A stretch of 64,000 bases of DNA from Salinibacterium sp. ZJ70 (GCF_011751865.2 NZ_CP061770.1:2356001-2420000); one strand, 5' to 3'. Positions 34,605 through 44,124 are shown, counted from the stretch's first letter. The notes: generated by a model from the letters alone, not told the origin. A program made the numbers and translations.

Positions 34605-35719
34605 TTGGTGTTGTCCTTCCCGAGGAAGCGCATCTGCACGAGCGACACGATGAGCATGAGCACGAACAGGAAGAGGGAGACCGCCGAGGCGTACCCGAGG
34701 TCGAAGTCGCGGAATCCGCTGTCGTAGACGTGCTTGATGAGCACCATGGTCGAGGTGCCCGGTCCGCCGCCGGTCATGATGTTGATCTGGCCGAAGACCT
34801 GGAACGATGCGATCACCTGCATCACGAGCACGAGCAGGAGCACGTGCTGGATGCCGGGGAGCGTGACGCTCGTGAACTTGCGCCAGCGTCCGGCGCCGTC
34901 GAGCGAGGCGGCTTCGTAGAGGCTCTGGTCGACGTCCTGCAGACCCGCGGCGAACAGCACGAGGTTGAAGCCGACCGTCCACCAGGTGGTGGTGATGACG
35001 ATCGCGAGCATCGCGACGCTCGGGTCGCTCAGCCACGCGATGGGCTCGATGCCGAAGAATCCGAGCAGCTCAGCGAGGAGCCCCTGGTTGGGCGAGAGGA
35101 AGTACGCCCAGATGAGCGTGACGACCGAGACGGGGAGGATGTACGGCAGGAAGAACGCCATCTGGTACAGCGCCGTGCCGCGCCGCTGGCCCTGCAGCGC
35201 GAGCGCCATGAGCAGTCCGAGGCCGGCGATGAGCGGGGTGGAGACCGCCGTGAACAGCAGCGTGTTCTGCAGCGAGACCCAGAACGTGGGATCGAACCAG
35301 TAGCCGTTGGGGCCGGGGTGGAAGCCGAGCGCGAACGCGATGCCGACGAGTCCGAGCACGCTCGCGATGCCCCAGCCGCCGATGCGACGGCGCATGATCG
35401 CGGGGATGAGGATCGCGAAGGCGGCGAGCACGAGCAGCACCCGCCACACGAGCAGGTGCGTCATGTTCCACTGCAGGTTCTCGCCCCACAGCATCGTGAC
35501 GTAGTTCTCGAGGCCGATGAAGCCGTCGTTGCCGTTGAGCAGGTCCCAGTCGTGGAAGCTCATCCACACGGCCTGCACGACCGGCCACAGCACGAACACG
35601 AGGTAGAGCGCGATGAACGGCGCGATGAAGGCGAAGCCATACTTGGCGTTCCGTGCACGCATCGTCGTCCGACGTGCGGGGATGGTGCGCGTCCCGCTGG
35701 CCTCTGCCGCTGTCGTCAC
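34601..35719 (-). CDS. Sugar ABC transporter permease (MalF type)
   Basis: 372 residues from the GTG at 35719, chosen because GGAGG lies four bases upstream; an ATG 24 codons later (MRARNAKYGF) is also possible. It has an extra N-terminal region with several additional hydrophobic segments (LVLAAFAILIPAIMRRRIGGWGIASVLGLVGIAFALGFH), giving more spans than the standard six, like MalF-type subunits. The EAA loop is YEAASLDGAGRWRKFTSVTLPGIQHVLLLVLVMQ. First gene of the sugar operon, downstream of a LacI-type operator. Confidence 0.88.
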   Translation of the reverse strand: MTTAAEASGTRTIPARRTTMRARNAKYGFAFIAPFIALYLVFVLWPVVQAVWMSFHDWDLLNGNDGFIGLENYVTMLWGENLQWNMTHLLVWRVLLVLAAFAILIPAIMRRRIGGWGIASVLGLVGIAFALGFHPGPNGYWFDPTFWVSLQNTLLFTAVSTPLIAGLGLLMALALQGQRRGTALYQMAFFLPYILPVSVVTLIWAYFLSPNQGLLAELLGFFGIEPIAWLSDPSVAMLAIVITTTWWTVGFNLVLFAAGLQDVDQSLYEAASLDGAGRWRKFTSVTLPGIQHVLLLVLVMQVIASFQVFGQINIMTGGGPGTSTMVLIKHVYDSGFRDFDLGYASAVSLFLFVLMLIVSLVQMRFLGKDNTK

Positions 35720-35732
35720 TTGTCCTCCATTT

Positions 35733-35746
35733 TTGCCACGTTGCAA
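35733..35746. promoter_or_regulatory. LacI-type operator in the divergent sugar promoter
   Basis: TTGCCACGTTGCAA is palindromic around a central CG with one mirrored mismatch pair, the form expected for LacI/GalR-family sites. It lies 14 bases upstream of the permease start and about 100 upstream of the lacI-type start. A second short palindrome, AGTTGTCAACT at 35783-35793, lies nearer the regulator gene and may be part of its promoter. Confidence 0.7.
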
Positions 35747-35844
35747 TTGTGTGCCCGGAGTATTGTGCGGCCGACTCGCTTGAGTTGTCAACTTGCTTGG
35801 AGGCACCGATACAGTGGCTCCCACAACCACCCCCAGGAGTTGCC

Positions 35845-36858
35845 GTGGCCGCCAGCCTCCATGACGTCGCCAAGCGCGCCGGCGTCTCGCCGCGCACCGT
35901 CTCGAACGTCGTCAACGACTTCGTGCATGTGCGCCCGCAGACGCGCGAGAAGGTGCTCGCGGCGATCGAGGAGCTCGGCTACCGCCCCAACATCGCGGCC
36001 CGGCGACTGCGCCAGGGCCGCACCGGGATCGTGGGGTTCGTGGTGCCGGAGCTCTCGCAGCCGTACTTCGCCGAACTGAGCGAGCTCATCGAAGCAGAGG
36101 CGCAGAGCCGGGATTACACCGTCATCGCCACCCAGACCGGCGGGGACGCGACGCGAGAGCGGCGTGCCCTCGACGAGTTCACGACACAGGTGATCGACGG
36201 CGTGATCTTCTCCCCCATGGGCCTGTCGCAGGATGACTTCGCCGCCGCGACACCTCAGGTGCCGCTCGTGCTCATCGGCGAGCAGATCACCTCCCCCGGC
36301 TACCTCAGCATCGCGATCGACAACGTCGCTGCGATCCGCGACGCGACCGCACACCTCATCGCCTCGGGCCGCACGCGCATCGCCACCCTCGGCGCGTACC
36401 ACTCCGACCTCTACCGCAGCTCGGCGCTGCGCCTCGAAGGCTACGAGCAGGCGATCGCCGAGGCGGGCCTCCAGCTCGACCCGGAGCTCGTGCTCTACAC
36501 CGACGAGTTCTCGCGCCGCGCTGGCTACGCAGGCGTCGAGCGCGCGCTCCGCGAAGGCGTCGAGTTCGACGCCATCATGTGCTTCACCGACATGCTCGCC
36601 TTCGGCGCGATGCGCGCCCTCGCGGATGCCGGCGTCCGTGTGCCGGAGGATGTCGCGATCGCCGCGATCGACGATGTGCAGGAAGCGGAGTTCTCGATCC
36701 CCCGCCTCACCTCCGTCGCCCCCAGCAAGGATGCGATCGTCTCGCAGGCCTTCGACGCCCTGCTGGCCCTCATCGACGGCGGCGAGCGCCCCGAGGGACT
36801 CGCGACCGCCCCCTACCGCCTCGTCGTGCGCGAGAGCTCGGGCGGCGGCGCGGGCTGA
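35845..36858 (+). CDS. LacI family transcriptional regulator
   Basis: 337 residues from the GTG at 35845 with AGGAG five bases upstream; in-frame codons before it belong to the promoter. N-terminal HTH (SLHDVAKRAGVSPRTVSNVVNDFVHVRPQTREKV) with hinge helix IAARRLRQGR, then a periplasmic-binding-like effector domain (GIVGFVVPELSQPYFAELSELIEAEA...). It is divergent from the sugar transporter-GH2 operon and probably represses it until a sugar from the GH2 pathway is bound. Confidence 0.93.
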   Translation: MAASLHDVAKRAGVSPRTVSNVVNDFVHVRPQTREKVLAAIEELGYRPNIAARRLRQGRTGIVGFVVPELSQPYFAELSELIEAEAQSRDYTVIATQTGGDATRERRALDEFTTQVIDGVIFSPMGLSQDDFAAATPQVPLVLIGEQITSPGYLSIAIDNVAAIRDATAHLIASGRTRIATLGAYHSDLYRSSALRLEGYEQAIAEAGLQLDPELVLYTDEFSRRAGYAGVERALREGVEFDAIMCFTDMLAFGAMRALADAGVRVPEDVAIAAIDDVQEAEFSIPRLTSVAPSKDAIVSQAFDALLALIDGGERPEGLATAPYRLVVRESSGGGAG

Positions 36859-36879
36859 GCCAGCCGTGTCCGGCGCCAC

Positions 36880-37296
36880 TCACGGCGGCCCTGCGCGAGA
36901 CGTGATGCGGATCGGAACTCCGAGGAGCTCGGCGGAGGCCTCGACCGTGGCGACGGCTCCGTCGAGCGCACAGGACGTGAGCCGCGCACCGTGCGCCCGC
37001 GCGACGCGGTCCGCGACCGCACACGGATCTCCCGCGACGACTCCGAGTCGCACGTCCGCGGCGGCAAGCGCCGCAGCATCGGCCGCCGCGACGACCCGCT
37101 GCCGGGCGGCGAAGGCGGCGGTCGCGACGATGAGCGAGAGCGCGACCAGCACCACGACCGCGACGATCGCGAGGGCGAGCACCGAACCCGCGCCGTCGTC
37201 TGCTCGCCACCGCATCAGCACGAGTCGCCGGAGCACCCGCCGTCGCATCCGAGACGGCGGCCGCGGTCGTCGCGGACGTCGCGGACGTCGCATCAT
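36880..37296 (-). CDS. TadE-like secretion-neighbourhood protein (second)
   Basis: 138 residues from the ATG at 37296 (overlaps the previous stop, ATGA). A strongly basic N-terminus (repeated RRPRRPRRP) precedes DDGAGSVLALAIVAVVVLVALSLIVATAAFAARQRVVAAADAAALAAADV, one span followed by an Ala-rich helix. This corresponds to the Rv3654c-like protein of the actinobacterial Tad cluster ('helicase/secretion neighbourhood TadE-like'). It may be a minor pilin or pilus-assembly protein. Last gene of the pilus operon; 21 bases from the convergent lacI-type gene. Confidence 0.8.
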   Translation of the reverse strand: MMRRPRRPRRPRPPSRMRRRVLRRLVLMRWRADDGAGSVLALAIVAVVVLVALSLIVATAAFAARQRVVAAADAAALAAADVRLGVVAGDPCAVADRVARAHGARLTSCALDGAVATVEASAELLGVPIRITSRAGPP

Positions 37297-37640
37297 CGGC
37301 CCCCATCGAGCGCACAGCTCGTCGCCTGCAGGCGCAGGCCGGTCGCCCCGATCGGCCCGGCCGCGGGCGCGCTGACCCGCGCGCACACGAGCTCGCCCGA
37401 CATCCAGCTCTCGAGACCGACCCCTGCGATCCCGCGAGCAGCGTGCCCTGCCGCGACCGCCGCCGATTCGCCCCGACCGAGCGACCGCGCCGCATCGGCC
37501 GCGGCGTCCTGGAGGCGCACCTGCTGCGCGCTCACCGCGACCCCGCTCACACACAGCCCGAGCACGAGCGCGACAGCGGGCAGCGCGACCGCGAACTCAG
37601 CGGCGGCGCTGCCGGCGTCATCCGCCCACACTGAGCGCAT
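37293..37640 (-). CDS. TadE-like pilus assembly protein (first)
   Basis: 115 residues. DDAGSAAAEFAVALPAVALVLGLCVSGVAVSAQQVRLQDAAADAAR matches the TadE motif (E at the fifth position after the processing site, one span, then an amphipathic helix). It overlaps the preceding pilin gene by 23 bases. Equivalent to Rv3655c in M. tuberculosis. A minor pilin of the Flp/Tad pilus. Confidence 0.82.
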   Translation of the reverse strand: MRSVWADDAGSAAAEFAVALPAVALVLGLCVSGVAVSAQQVRLQDAAADAARSLGRGESAAVAAGHAARGIAGVGLESWMSGELVCARVSAPAAGPIGATGLRLQATSCALDGGR

Positions 37641-37821
37641 TGCGCACCAGGTCGGTCAGGATCTGCTGCACCTCACCCGATCGGAGGATCACTACCAGCA
37701 GCCCCGCGAAGCCCACTGCCGCCATGATCGTGATGACGTACTCGGCTGTGGCCGCCCCGTCGTCATCCTGCAGCCGCCGCAGCCGCCGCTGCATCCGCTC
37801 GCTCAACCGCATCAACCGCAT
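37618..37821 (-). CDS. Flp pilin-like protein (DUF4244)
   Basis: 67 residues with GAGGAG six bases before the ATG. After a basic cytoplasmic start comes DDDGAATAEYVITIMAAVGFAGLLVVILRSGEVQQILTDLV, a pilin-type segment: Gly-Ala cleavage site, Glu at +5 (the AEY), then the hydrophobic helix. This is the major pilin candidate of the cluster, like Rv3656c. It needs a prepilin peptidase, which is not in the window. Confidence 0.85.
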   Translation of the reverse strand: MRLMRLSERMQRRLRRLQDDDGAATAEYVITIMAAVGFAGLLVVILRSGEVQQILTDLVRNALSVGG

Positions 37822-37970
37822 GCCGTACTCCTCTATCGGAAGGTGGTCGGCACGACCCTTCGATCGTCGTCGAGCGCGGGGCTGCTCATTCTCCGTTCAC
37901 CCGCACCCGTGCACGACGACGACGCCCCCACCCTCGGGAGGAGAGCAGGGGCGACGGTGGGCACTCGGAG

Positions 37971-38339
37971 TCAGTGCTGCAGCACCGCCCACGCGATCAG
38001 GCTGTCGATGCGACGGATGTCGGCGCCCTTGCCGACCTTCACTTTGATGTGCCCGGCGCGCGTCCACAGCTCGATCTCGGAATTCCAGTCGAGCGTGCCC
38101 GCGTTCTCGGACGACCACATGTTGATGGCGTTGTACGGGAGGGAGTAGATCTCGACCTTCTTGCCGGTGATGCCCTGCGCGTCGCGCACGATGAGGCGCT
38201 TCGTGGTGAAGGTCGCCGAGTCGCGGAAGGTCTTGAACGAGGCGACAGCCTGCTCGCCTTCGACGAGAAGGGAGTCGACATCGGCGGGTACGGGGATCTC
38301 CTGCTGGAGAGTCCAGGTCAGGATCGGTGCGGTTTCCAT
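37971..38339 (-). CDS. PH-like domain protein in the pilus cluster
   Basis: 122 residues. LLVEGEQAVASFKTFRDSATFTTKRLIVRDAQGITGKKVEIYSLPYNAINMWSSENAGTLDWNSEIELWTRAG is a bacterial pleckstrin-homology-like fold of the bPH_1/YvbH kind. The start is the ATG at 38339. It lies inside the Tad operon, between the TadBC and pilin genes, with 149 bases to the pilin gene, which may therefore have its own promoter. Role in the pilus is unproven; it may simply be an inserted housekeeping gene. Confidence 0.7.
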   Translation of the reverse strand: METAPILTWTLQQEIPVPADVDSLLVEGEQAVASFKTFRDSATFTTKRLIVRDAQGITGKKVEIYSLPYNAINMWSSENAGTLDWNSEIELWTRAGHIKVKVGKGADIRRIDSLIAWAVLQH

Positions 38340-38388
38340 CCCTCCAGTCTCGAACGGGACGGGATCGCTGTCGCCCCCCACCTCTGGG

Positions 38389-39318
38389 TCAGAACGCTGC
38401 GAGCACGTCGCGCAGAATACCGAGGATGAGCGGCACGACGCCGAGGAGCACGAAAGCGGGGAGGAAGCAGACGGCGAGCGGTGCGAGCAGGCGCGTGCCG
38501 AGCACCGCCGCGGACCGCAGCCCATCCGTGAGGGCCACCCGGCGAGCGCGGGCGGCATCCCCCCGCAGCAGCGCGGATGCGGGAACGCCCGCCCGCCGCG
38601 CGAATGCGAGCGTCGCTTCCGCTTCCGCATCCGCGGCCTCCACCCCGCATTCGCGCGCCGCCTCGGCCACGAGCGTGAGCGCGCGGTCGGGTGGCGCCCC
38701 GCCCGACAGCGCAAGCGCAAGCAGCTCAGGTCCGATGCCCGCGTGCACGTCGCGGATGCGCGCCGCCGCGATGAGCCTGCGGTTCCAGCGCGTGCCCGCC
38801 ACGAGACCGCCGATGCCCAGCGCCGCCGCGGCGGCGCCGGGGACGCTGCCGAAAACGATGCCGAGCACATCCACGCCGAGCAGCACACCGAGCCCCAAGC
38901 CGGCGAGCGGCAGGAAGGCGACCGTGCGCGCCGTCGCGATGGGGCCTGCGAGTGCGACGTCGATCTGGCGCTCCACATCGGCGTGTGCCCGCAGATCGTG
39001 CGCCGAGCGTTCGAGCGTGGCAGCGAGCGGCGCACCGGTTTCGACCGCGACCGACCACGTAGCCGCGACCGTCGCCCATGCGCGCTGCGGTCCGGATCCC
39101 GCCGGCACCCCCGCCCCCGCCCCCGACGCACCGCGCAGAGCATCCGGCACTTCGGCGGGGCTCGCGCACCCTGCCGCCGCCCGCCACGCGGGTGATTCTT
39201 CGGCGAGCGCCCGCACGGCCGTCATCGGGTCGAGTCCAGCCGCCAGAAGCACGCTCAGCCAGTGGACCTCGGCGGCAAGCTCCTCGAATGGCGCACCGGC
39301 GTCACCCTTGGCCTTCAT
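38389..39318 (-). CDS. Tad pilus inner-membrane protein, apparent TadB-TadC fusion (T2SSF)
   Basis: 309 residues from the ATG at 39318 (overlaps tadA stop). The N-half has a type II secretion F-like helical unit (HWLSVLLAAGLDPMTAVRAL ... WSVAVETGAPLAATLERSAHDLRAHADVERQIDVAL) with two membrane spans, and the C-half repeats the unit (GPELLALALSGGAPPDRALTLVAEA ... FARRAGVPASALLRGDAARARRVALTDGLRSAAVLGTRLLAPLAVCFLPAFVLLGVVPLIL). M. tuberculosis uses two genes (Rv3658c, Rv3657c). Here one short protein appears to do both. Confidence 0.8.
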   Translation of the reverse strand: MKAKGDAGAPFEELAAEVHWLSVLLAAGLDPMTAVRALAEESPAWRAAAGCASPAEVPDALRGASGAGAGVPAGSGPQRAWATVAATWSVAVETGAPLAATLERSAHDLRAHADVERQIDVALAGPIATARTVAFLPLAGLGLGVLLGVDVLGIVFGSVPGAAAAALGIGGLVAGTRWNRRLIAAARIRDVHAGIGPELLALALSGGAPPDRALTLVAEAARECGVEAADAEAEATLAFARRAGVPASALLRGDAARARRVALTDGLRSAAVLGTRLLAPLAVCFLPAFVLLGVVPLILGILRDVLAAF

Positions 39319-40247
39319 GTCGACTCCGCGAGGAGCCGCCCCGCTGCGTCGATGCGCAGCACCCCGCATTCGGCGACCCGCCGCACGCCCTCGGGCGTGC
39401 GTTCCAGGTGCAGCACGGTGTCGAACGCGCTCACGGCCTGGCGCGCGACGGCATCCGGCGACCACCCCACGAGCGCGCCGAGAGCTTCGAGACGAGCGGG
39501 AACATCGGCGAGCGAGTTGGCGTGCAGGGTGCCGGCACCGCCGTCGTGACCGGTGTTGAGCGCGCTCACGAGCTCGCGGAACTCGAGCCCGCGGCACTCC
39601 CCCACCACGAGCCGGTCTGGGCGCATCCGCAGGGCCTCACGCACGAGCCGGTCGAGCCCGATCCCGCCCGCACCCTCGAGGTTCGGCTGGCGCGACTCGA
39701 GCCGCACGACATGCGGGTGCGAGACGCGAAGCTCGGCGACGTCCTCCACCACGACGATGCGGTCGGCGTGGGAGGCATGCGCGAGGAGCGCGGCGAGGAG
39801 CGTGGTCTTGCCGCTTCCGGCGGCACCCGTGATGAGCAGGTTGGCTCGATCGGCGACGAGACGCGCGACCGCATCCAACGGCACCCGCGCGAAGAATCCG
39901 CCAGCGGCAAGGCCCTCGAGCGACAGCGGCACGGCACGCGGCACGCGGATCGACAGTGCGGCTCCTGGCCGCGCCAGCGGCGGAAGGACCCCGTGCACGC
40001 GAATGCCGTCGCCGAGGCGCACATCGCCGCACGGAGTCGCCTCGTCGAGATGCCGCCCGCCCGCCGCGACCAGACGCACAGCGAGGTCGCGCGACTCCCC
40101 GCTCGGGATGCGCACCGGCTCGGGCACGGCTCCCTTCCCGCGGTCGACCCACACACCGCCGTCGGGGTTGACGAACACATCCGTCACGTCGGGGTCGGCG
40201 AAGTAGGGCGCGAGCGGGCCGAGCAGTTCTGGCGTCGGATGCGACAT
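39315..40247 (-). CDS. tadA: Tad pilus secretion ATPase (CpaF/TadA)
   Basis: 310 residues from the ATG at 40247; the longer frame upstream has no ribosome site. Walker A GAAGSGKTT at residues 141-149, the Asp box VVVEDVAELRV, Walker B-like LRMRPDRLVVGECRG and the His box GHDGGAGTLHANS are all present. It powers pilus assembly. Equivalent to Rv3659c. The N-terminal cytoplasmic region before the ATPase core is short, as in actinobacterial 'helicase/secretion neighbourhood' ATPases. First gene of the operon; no CpaE/Ssd gene is upstream. Confidence 0.88.
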   Translation of the reverse strand: MSHPTPELLGPLAPYFADPDVTDVFVNPDGGVWVDRGKGAVPEPVRIPSGESRDLAVRLVAAGGRHLDEATPCGDVRLGDGIRVHGVLPPLARPGAALSIRVPRAVPLSLEGLAAGGFFARVPLDAVARLVADRANLLITGAAGSGKTTLLAALLAHASHADRIVVVEDVAELRVSHPHVVRLESRQPNLEGAGGIGLDRLVREALRMRPDRLVVGECRGLEFRELVSALNTGHDGGAGTLHANSLADVPARLEALGALVGWSPDAVARQAVSAFDTVLHLERTPEGVRRVAECGVLRIDAAGRLLAEST

Positions 40248-40682
40248 CGCTCGATCGTGCGCGCGCGCCGGTCGCAAGCGGAGTCGCCCCCGTGACATCG
40301 GGGAGGAACGCGCGGCACACCCCCTGGGGAGGACCCTCCGCAGGAGCGGCCGACAGCGCCGGAAACGCGGGAGAGACGGAGGGGCGGCGCCCAGTTGGGG
40401 GGAAGAGGGCGCCGCCACTACGGTGCCAGGATGGGGGAGATCGTGGCACCGCGAATCCGAGAACTATTCGCTCGGTGGGCCTCATCCTACTCAGATCGCG
40501 CCGCATTTCAACGGTCGATCCACAGGGCACGCTCCGCTCACCTGCCCCGCGCTACCGCTCATCGCAGCATCCGCGCGATCGTCGCCGGCACGTCGGCTGC
40601 GCAGGTACGATCAGAGCGTTCCCCGGAAGACTCCGCGCGACTACAGGCACAGTCGCGATTCGACACAAGGATGATGACGTCC
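40248..40682. other. Intergenic region between tadA and acs
   Basis: 435 bases between divergent genes, without a supported gene. It must hold both promoters. Visible structure: a 10-bp perfect inverted repeat GGCGGCGCCC (40383-40392) and complement (40407-40416) with a 14-base spacer rich in G, and an AT-richer stretch at about 40480-40510. An AAGG before 40671 may serve acs translation. No ORF here looks coding. Confidence 0.6.
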
Positions 40683-42647
<1,965 letters not shown>

Positions 42648-42656
42648 CGTGACAGG

Positions 42657-42693
42657 GAAGGAGGGGGCCGGATCGGATCCGGCTCCCTCCTTC
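42657..42693 (+). terminator. Terminator after acs
   Basis: Stem of 18 bp (GAAGGAGGG... against ...CCCTCCTTC) with a single G-T pair and the core GGATCGGATCC at the tip. The same core forms the tip of the terminator at 43459-43493. Confidence 0.88.
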
Positions 42694-42721
42694 TGCGTTC
42701 CTCCCGCAGAACTCCCCTTGC

Positions 42722-42773
42722 GTCAAGCACGCTTGACATGGGACGCTGATGCAACACGTCAAGCTCGCTTTAC
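42722..42773. promoter_or_regulatory. Tandem palindromic operators before the membrane-protein/XRE pair
   Basis: GTCAAGCACGCTTGAC (42722-42737) is a perfect 7+7 palindrome with a 2-base spacer. A second site GTCAAGCTCGCTTTAC (42758-42773) matches it except at three bases, 36 bases further on. The first contains TTGACA (42733-42738), a consensus -35. Binding by the small XRE regulator encoded downstream would cover the promoter: a likely autorepression site. Confidence 0.75.
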
Positions 42774-42785
42774 AGGGAGGCGGAA

Positions 42786-43256
42786 ATGCTCGAACAGGAC
42801 GACACCGACACCCGCTCGCGTTGGGGCCGTGTGCGCTTCGGCAGCAGGCGCGCATCCGCAATGGCGGTCGCCCTGCCCATCGGAGCCACCCTCGCGATCG
42901 CCGCAGGGGCGATCATCGGCACCACCGGAAACGCCGGCCCGCATCCGCTGATCGCAAGCATCCTCATCGCGATCCTGCTGACACCGCCGCTGGCAGGGTT
43001 CGCATGGATCGCCCTCGTCGACCGCGACACCCTGCGCGGCGCGGCCCGCGACCCCGAGCAGACCGTCGAATCCGCGTGGTACGTGCGCGCCAGCAGCGAT
43101 GCCTTCACCGACGTGCTGCTCATCGTCGGTCTCGGAACCGCCGCCGTCGCCCTCACGGGAGCGGAGTTCCCGACGACCCTCGCCCTCGCCGCGGTGCTGC
43201 TCGTCGCGATGGGGGCATTCGGCATCCGCTACGCCATCCAGCGCCGACGGGGCTGA
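42786..43256 (+). CDS. Small four-span membrane protein
   Basis: 156 residues with GGGAGG five bases upstream of the ATG. Four hydrophobic spans: AMAVALPIGATLAIAAGAIIG, LIASILIAILLTPPLAGFAWIALV, DVLLIVGLGTAAVALTG and LALAAVLLVAMGAFGIRYAI, with a cytoplasmic loop VDRDTLRGAARDPEQTVESAWYVRAS between the second and third. It ends three bases before an XRE regulator. The arrangement (membrane protein plus tiny YozG-like HTH) recurs in Firmicutes and actinobacteria, but no function is established. I do not assign a named family. Confidence 0.7.
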   Translation: MLEQDDTDTRSRWGRVRFGSRRASAMAVALPIGATLAIAAGAIIGTTGNAGPHPLIASILIAILLTPPLAGFAWIALVDRDTLRGAARDPEQTVESAWYVRASSDAFTDVLLIVGLGTAAVALTGAEFPTTLALAAVLLVAMGAFGIRYAIQRRRG

Positions 43257-43259
43257 GCG

Positions 43260-43457
43260 GTGCGCAACAGCCTCCCCGACCTGCGGCGGGACCGCGGATG
43301 GTCGCAGCAGCGGCTCGCCGACGAACTGGGCGTCTCCCGGCAGACGATCATCTCGATCGAACGCGGGCGCTTCGATCCCTCCCTGCCGCTGGCGTTCCGC
43401 ATCGCGCGCGCATTCGAACTGCCGATCGAGCAGATCTTCGACGCCGCCGACGAATGA
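43260..43457 (+). CDS. Minimal XRE/Cro family DNA-binding protein
   Basis: 65 residues from the GTG at 43260. Almost entirely a helix-turn-helix: LPDLRRDRGWSQQRLADELGVSRQTIISIERGRFDPSLPLAFRIARAFELPIEQIF. This is the YozG/YgzD type of single-domain Cro-like regulator. It is cotranscribed with the membrane protein and probably binds the two GTCAAGC-GCTTGAC sites ahead of the operon. Followed at once by a terminator. Confidence 0.88.
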   Translation: MRNSLPDLRRDRGWSQQRLADELGVSRQTIISIERGRFDPSLPLAFRIARAFELPIEQIFDAADE

Positions 43458-43458
43458 G

Positions 43459-43493
43459 GAAGCGGGGGTCGGATCGGATCCGGCCCCCGCTTC
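43459..43493 (+). terminator. Terminator after the XRE gene
   Basis: GAAGCGGGGG against CCCCCGCTTC with the inner core GGATCGGATCCG; stem about 16 bp with one mismatch. The next gene ends here from the other side, so it may act both ways. Confidence 0.85.
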
Positions 43494-43504
43494 GCGTGCT
43501 CAGG

Positions 43505-43963
43505 TCAGGCGAACTCGAGCAGCAGCTCCACCTCGACGGGCGCGTCGAGCGGCAGCACCGCGACGCCGACAGCCGACCGCGCGTGCACGCCGATCTCGCC
43601 GAAGATCTCGCCGAGCAGCTCGGACGCGCCGTTGACGACGCCCGGCTGGCCCGTGAACTCCGGCGCGGACGACACGAAGCCGACGACCTTGACGACCTTC
43701 GTCACGCGATCGAGCGACCCGATCACCGACTCGGCGGCCGCGAGGGCGTTGAGCGCGCAGACGCGGGCGAACTCCTTCGCCTCCTCCGCGGAGACCTCGG
43801 CGCCGACCTTGCCGGTGGCAGGCAGCACGCCGCCCACCATGGGCAGCTGGCCCGAGGTGTAGACGTGGTTGCCCGAGACGACGGCGGGCACGTATGCGGC
43901 CACGGGGGCAGCGACAGGGGGCAGCGCAAGCCCCAGTTCGGTCAGACGGTCGGCGATGCTCAC
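43505..43963 (-). CDS. RidA family protein
   Basis: 152 residues from the GTG at 43963, overlapping the DUF4177 stop (GTGA). NHVYTSGQLPMVGG and the C-terminal VGVAVLPLDAPVEVELLLEFA are RidA/YjgF hallmarks. RidA deaminates reactive enamines/imines from PLP enzymes, but this subgroup (YjgH/Rv3678c-like) lacks the typical RidA CTGASCVEVARLP-like arginine ending, so the activity may differ. Its place next to ponA2 is conserved with mycobacteria. Confidence 0.9.
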   Translation of the reverse strand: MSIADRLTELGLALPPVAAPVAAYVPAVVSGNHVYTSGQLPMVGGVLPATGKVGAEVSAEEAKEFARVCALNALAAAESVIGSLDRVTKVVKVVGFVSSAPEFTGQPGVVNGASELLGEIFGEIGVHARSAVGVAVLPLDAPVEVELLLEFA

Positions 43964-44124
43964 AGGTCTCCCCCTTCGATAGGACGCTTAAGATATGCCA
44001 CAAGTCCACCCTCAGGACCGGTCACGATCTGGACCAGCTCCCAGCCCTGAGAACCCCAGTTATTGAGGATCGCGGTGGTGTTGTGGATGAGCAATGGCGT
44101 AGTGAGATATTCCCATGTCTGCAA
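43960..44124 (-). CDS. DUF4177-type small protein with TTG start
   Basis: 54 residues, too short for many gene finders. Translating the minus strand from TTG at 44124 gives MQTWEYLTTPLL, then an Asn-rich turn, WGSQGWELVQIV and VAYLKRPIEGG, ending four bases into ridA. The pattern W-E-Y...L-N...G...GWELV...A-Y-L-K-R is the DUF4177 signature. GGAAG lies eight bases before the TTG. No ATG is in frame. It is probably cotranscribed with ridA. Function unknown; proteins of this family are small beta-rich units often encoded beside RidA in these bacteria. Confidence 0.85.
   Translation of the reverse strand: MQTWEYLTTPLLIHNTTAILNNWGSQGWELVQIVTGPEGGLVAYLKRPIEGGDL

Noticed and set aside
40383..40416. 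Inverted repeat before acs as a riboswitch or small RNA
   Set aside because: Only one stem with a G-rich spacer is visible; nothing else supports a structured RNA.
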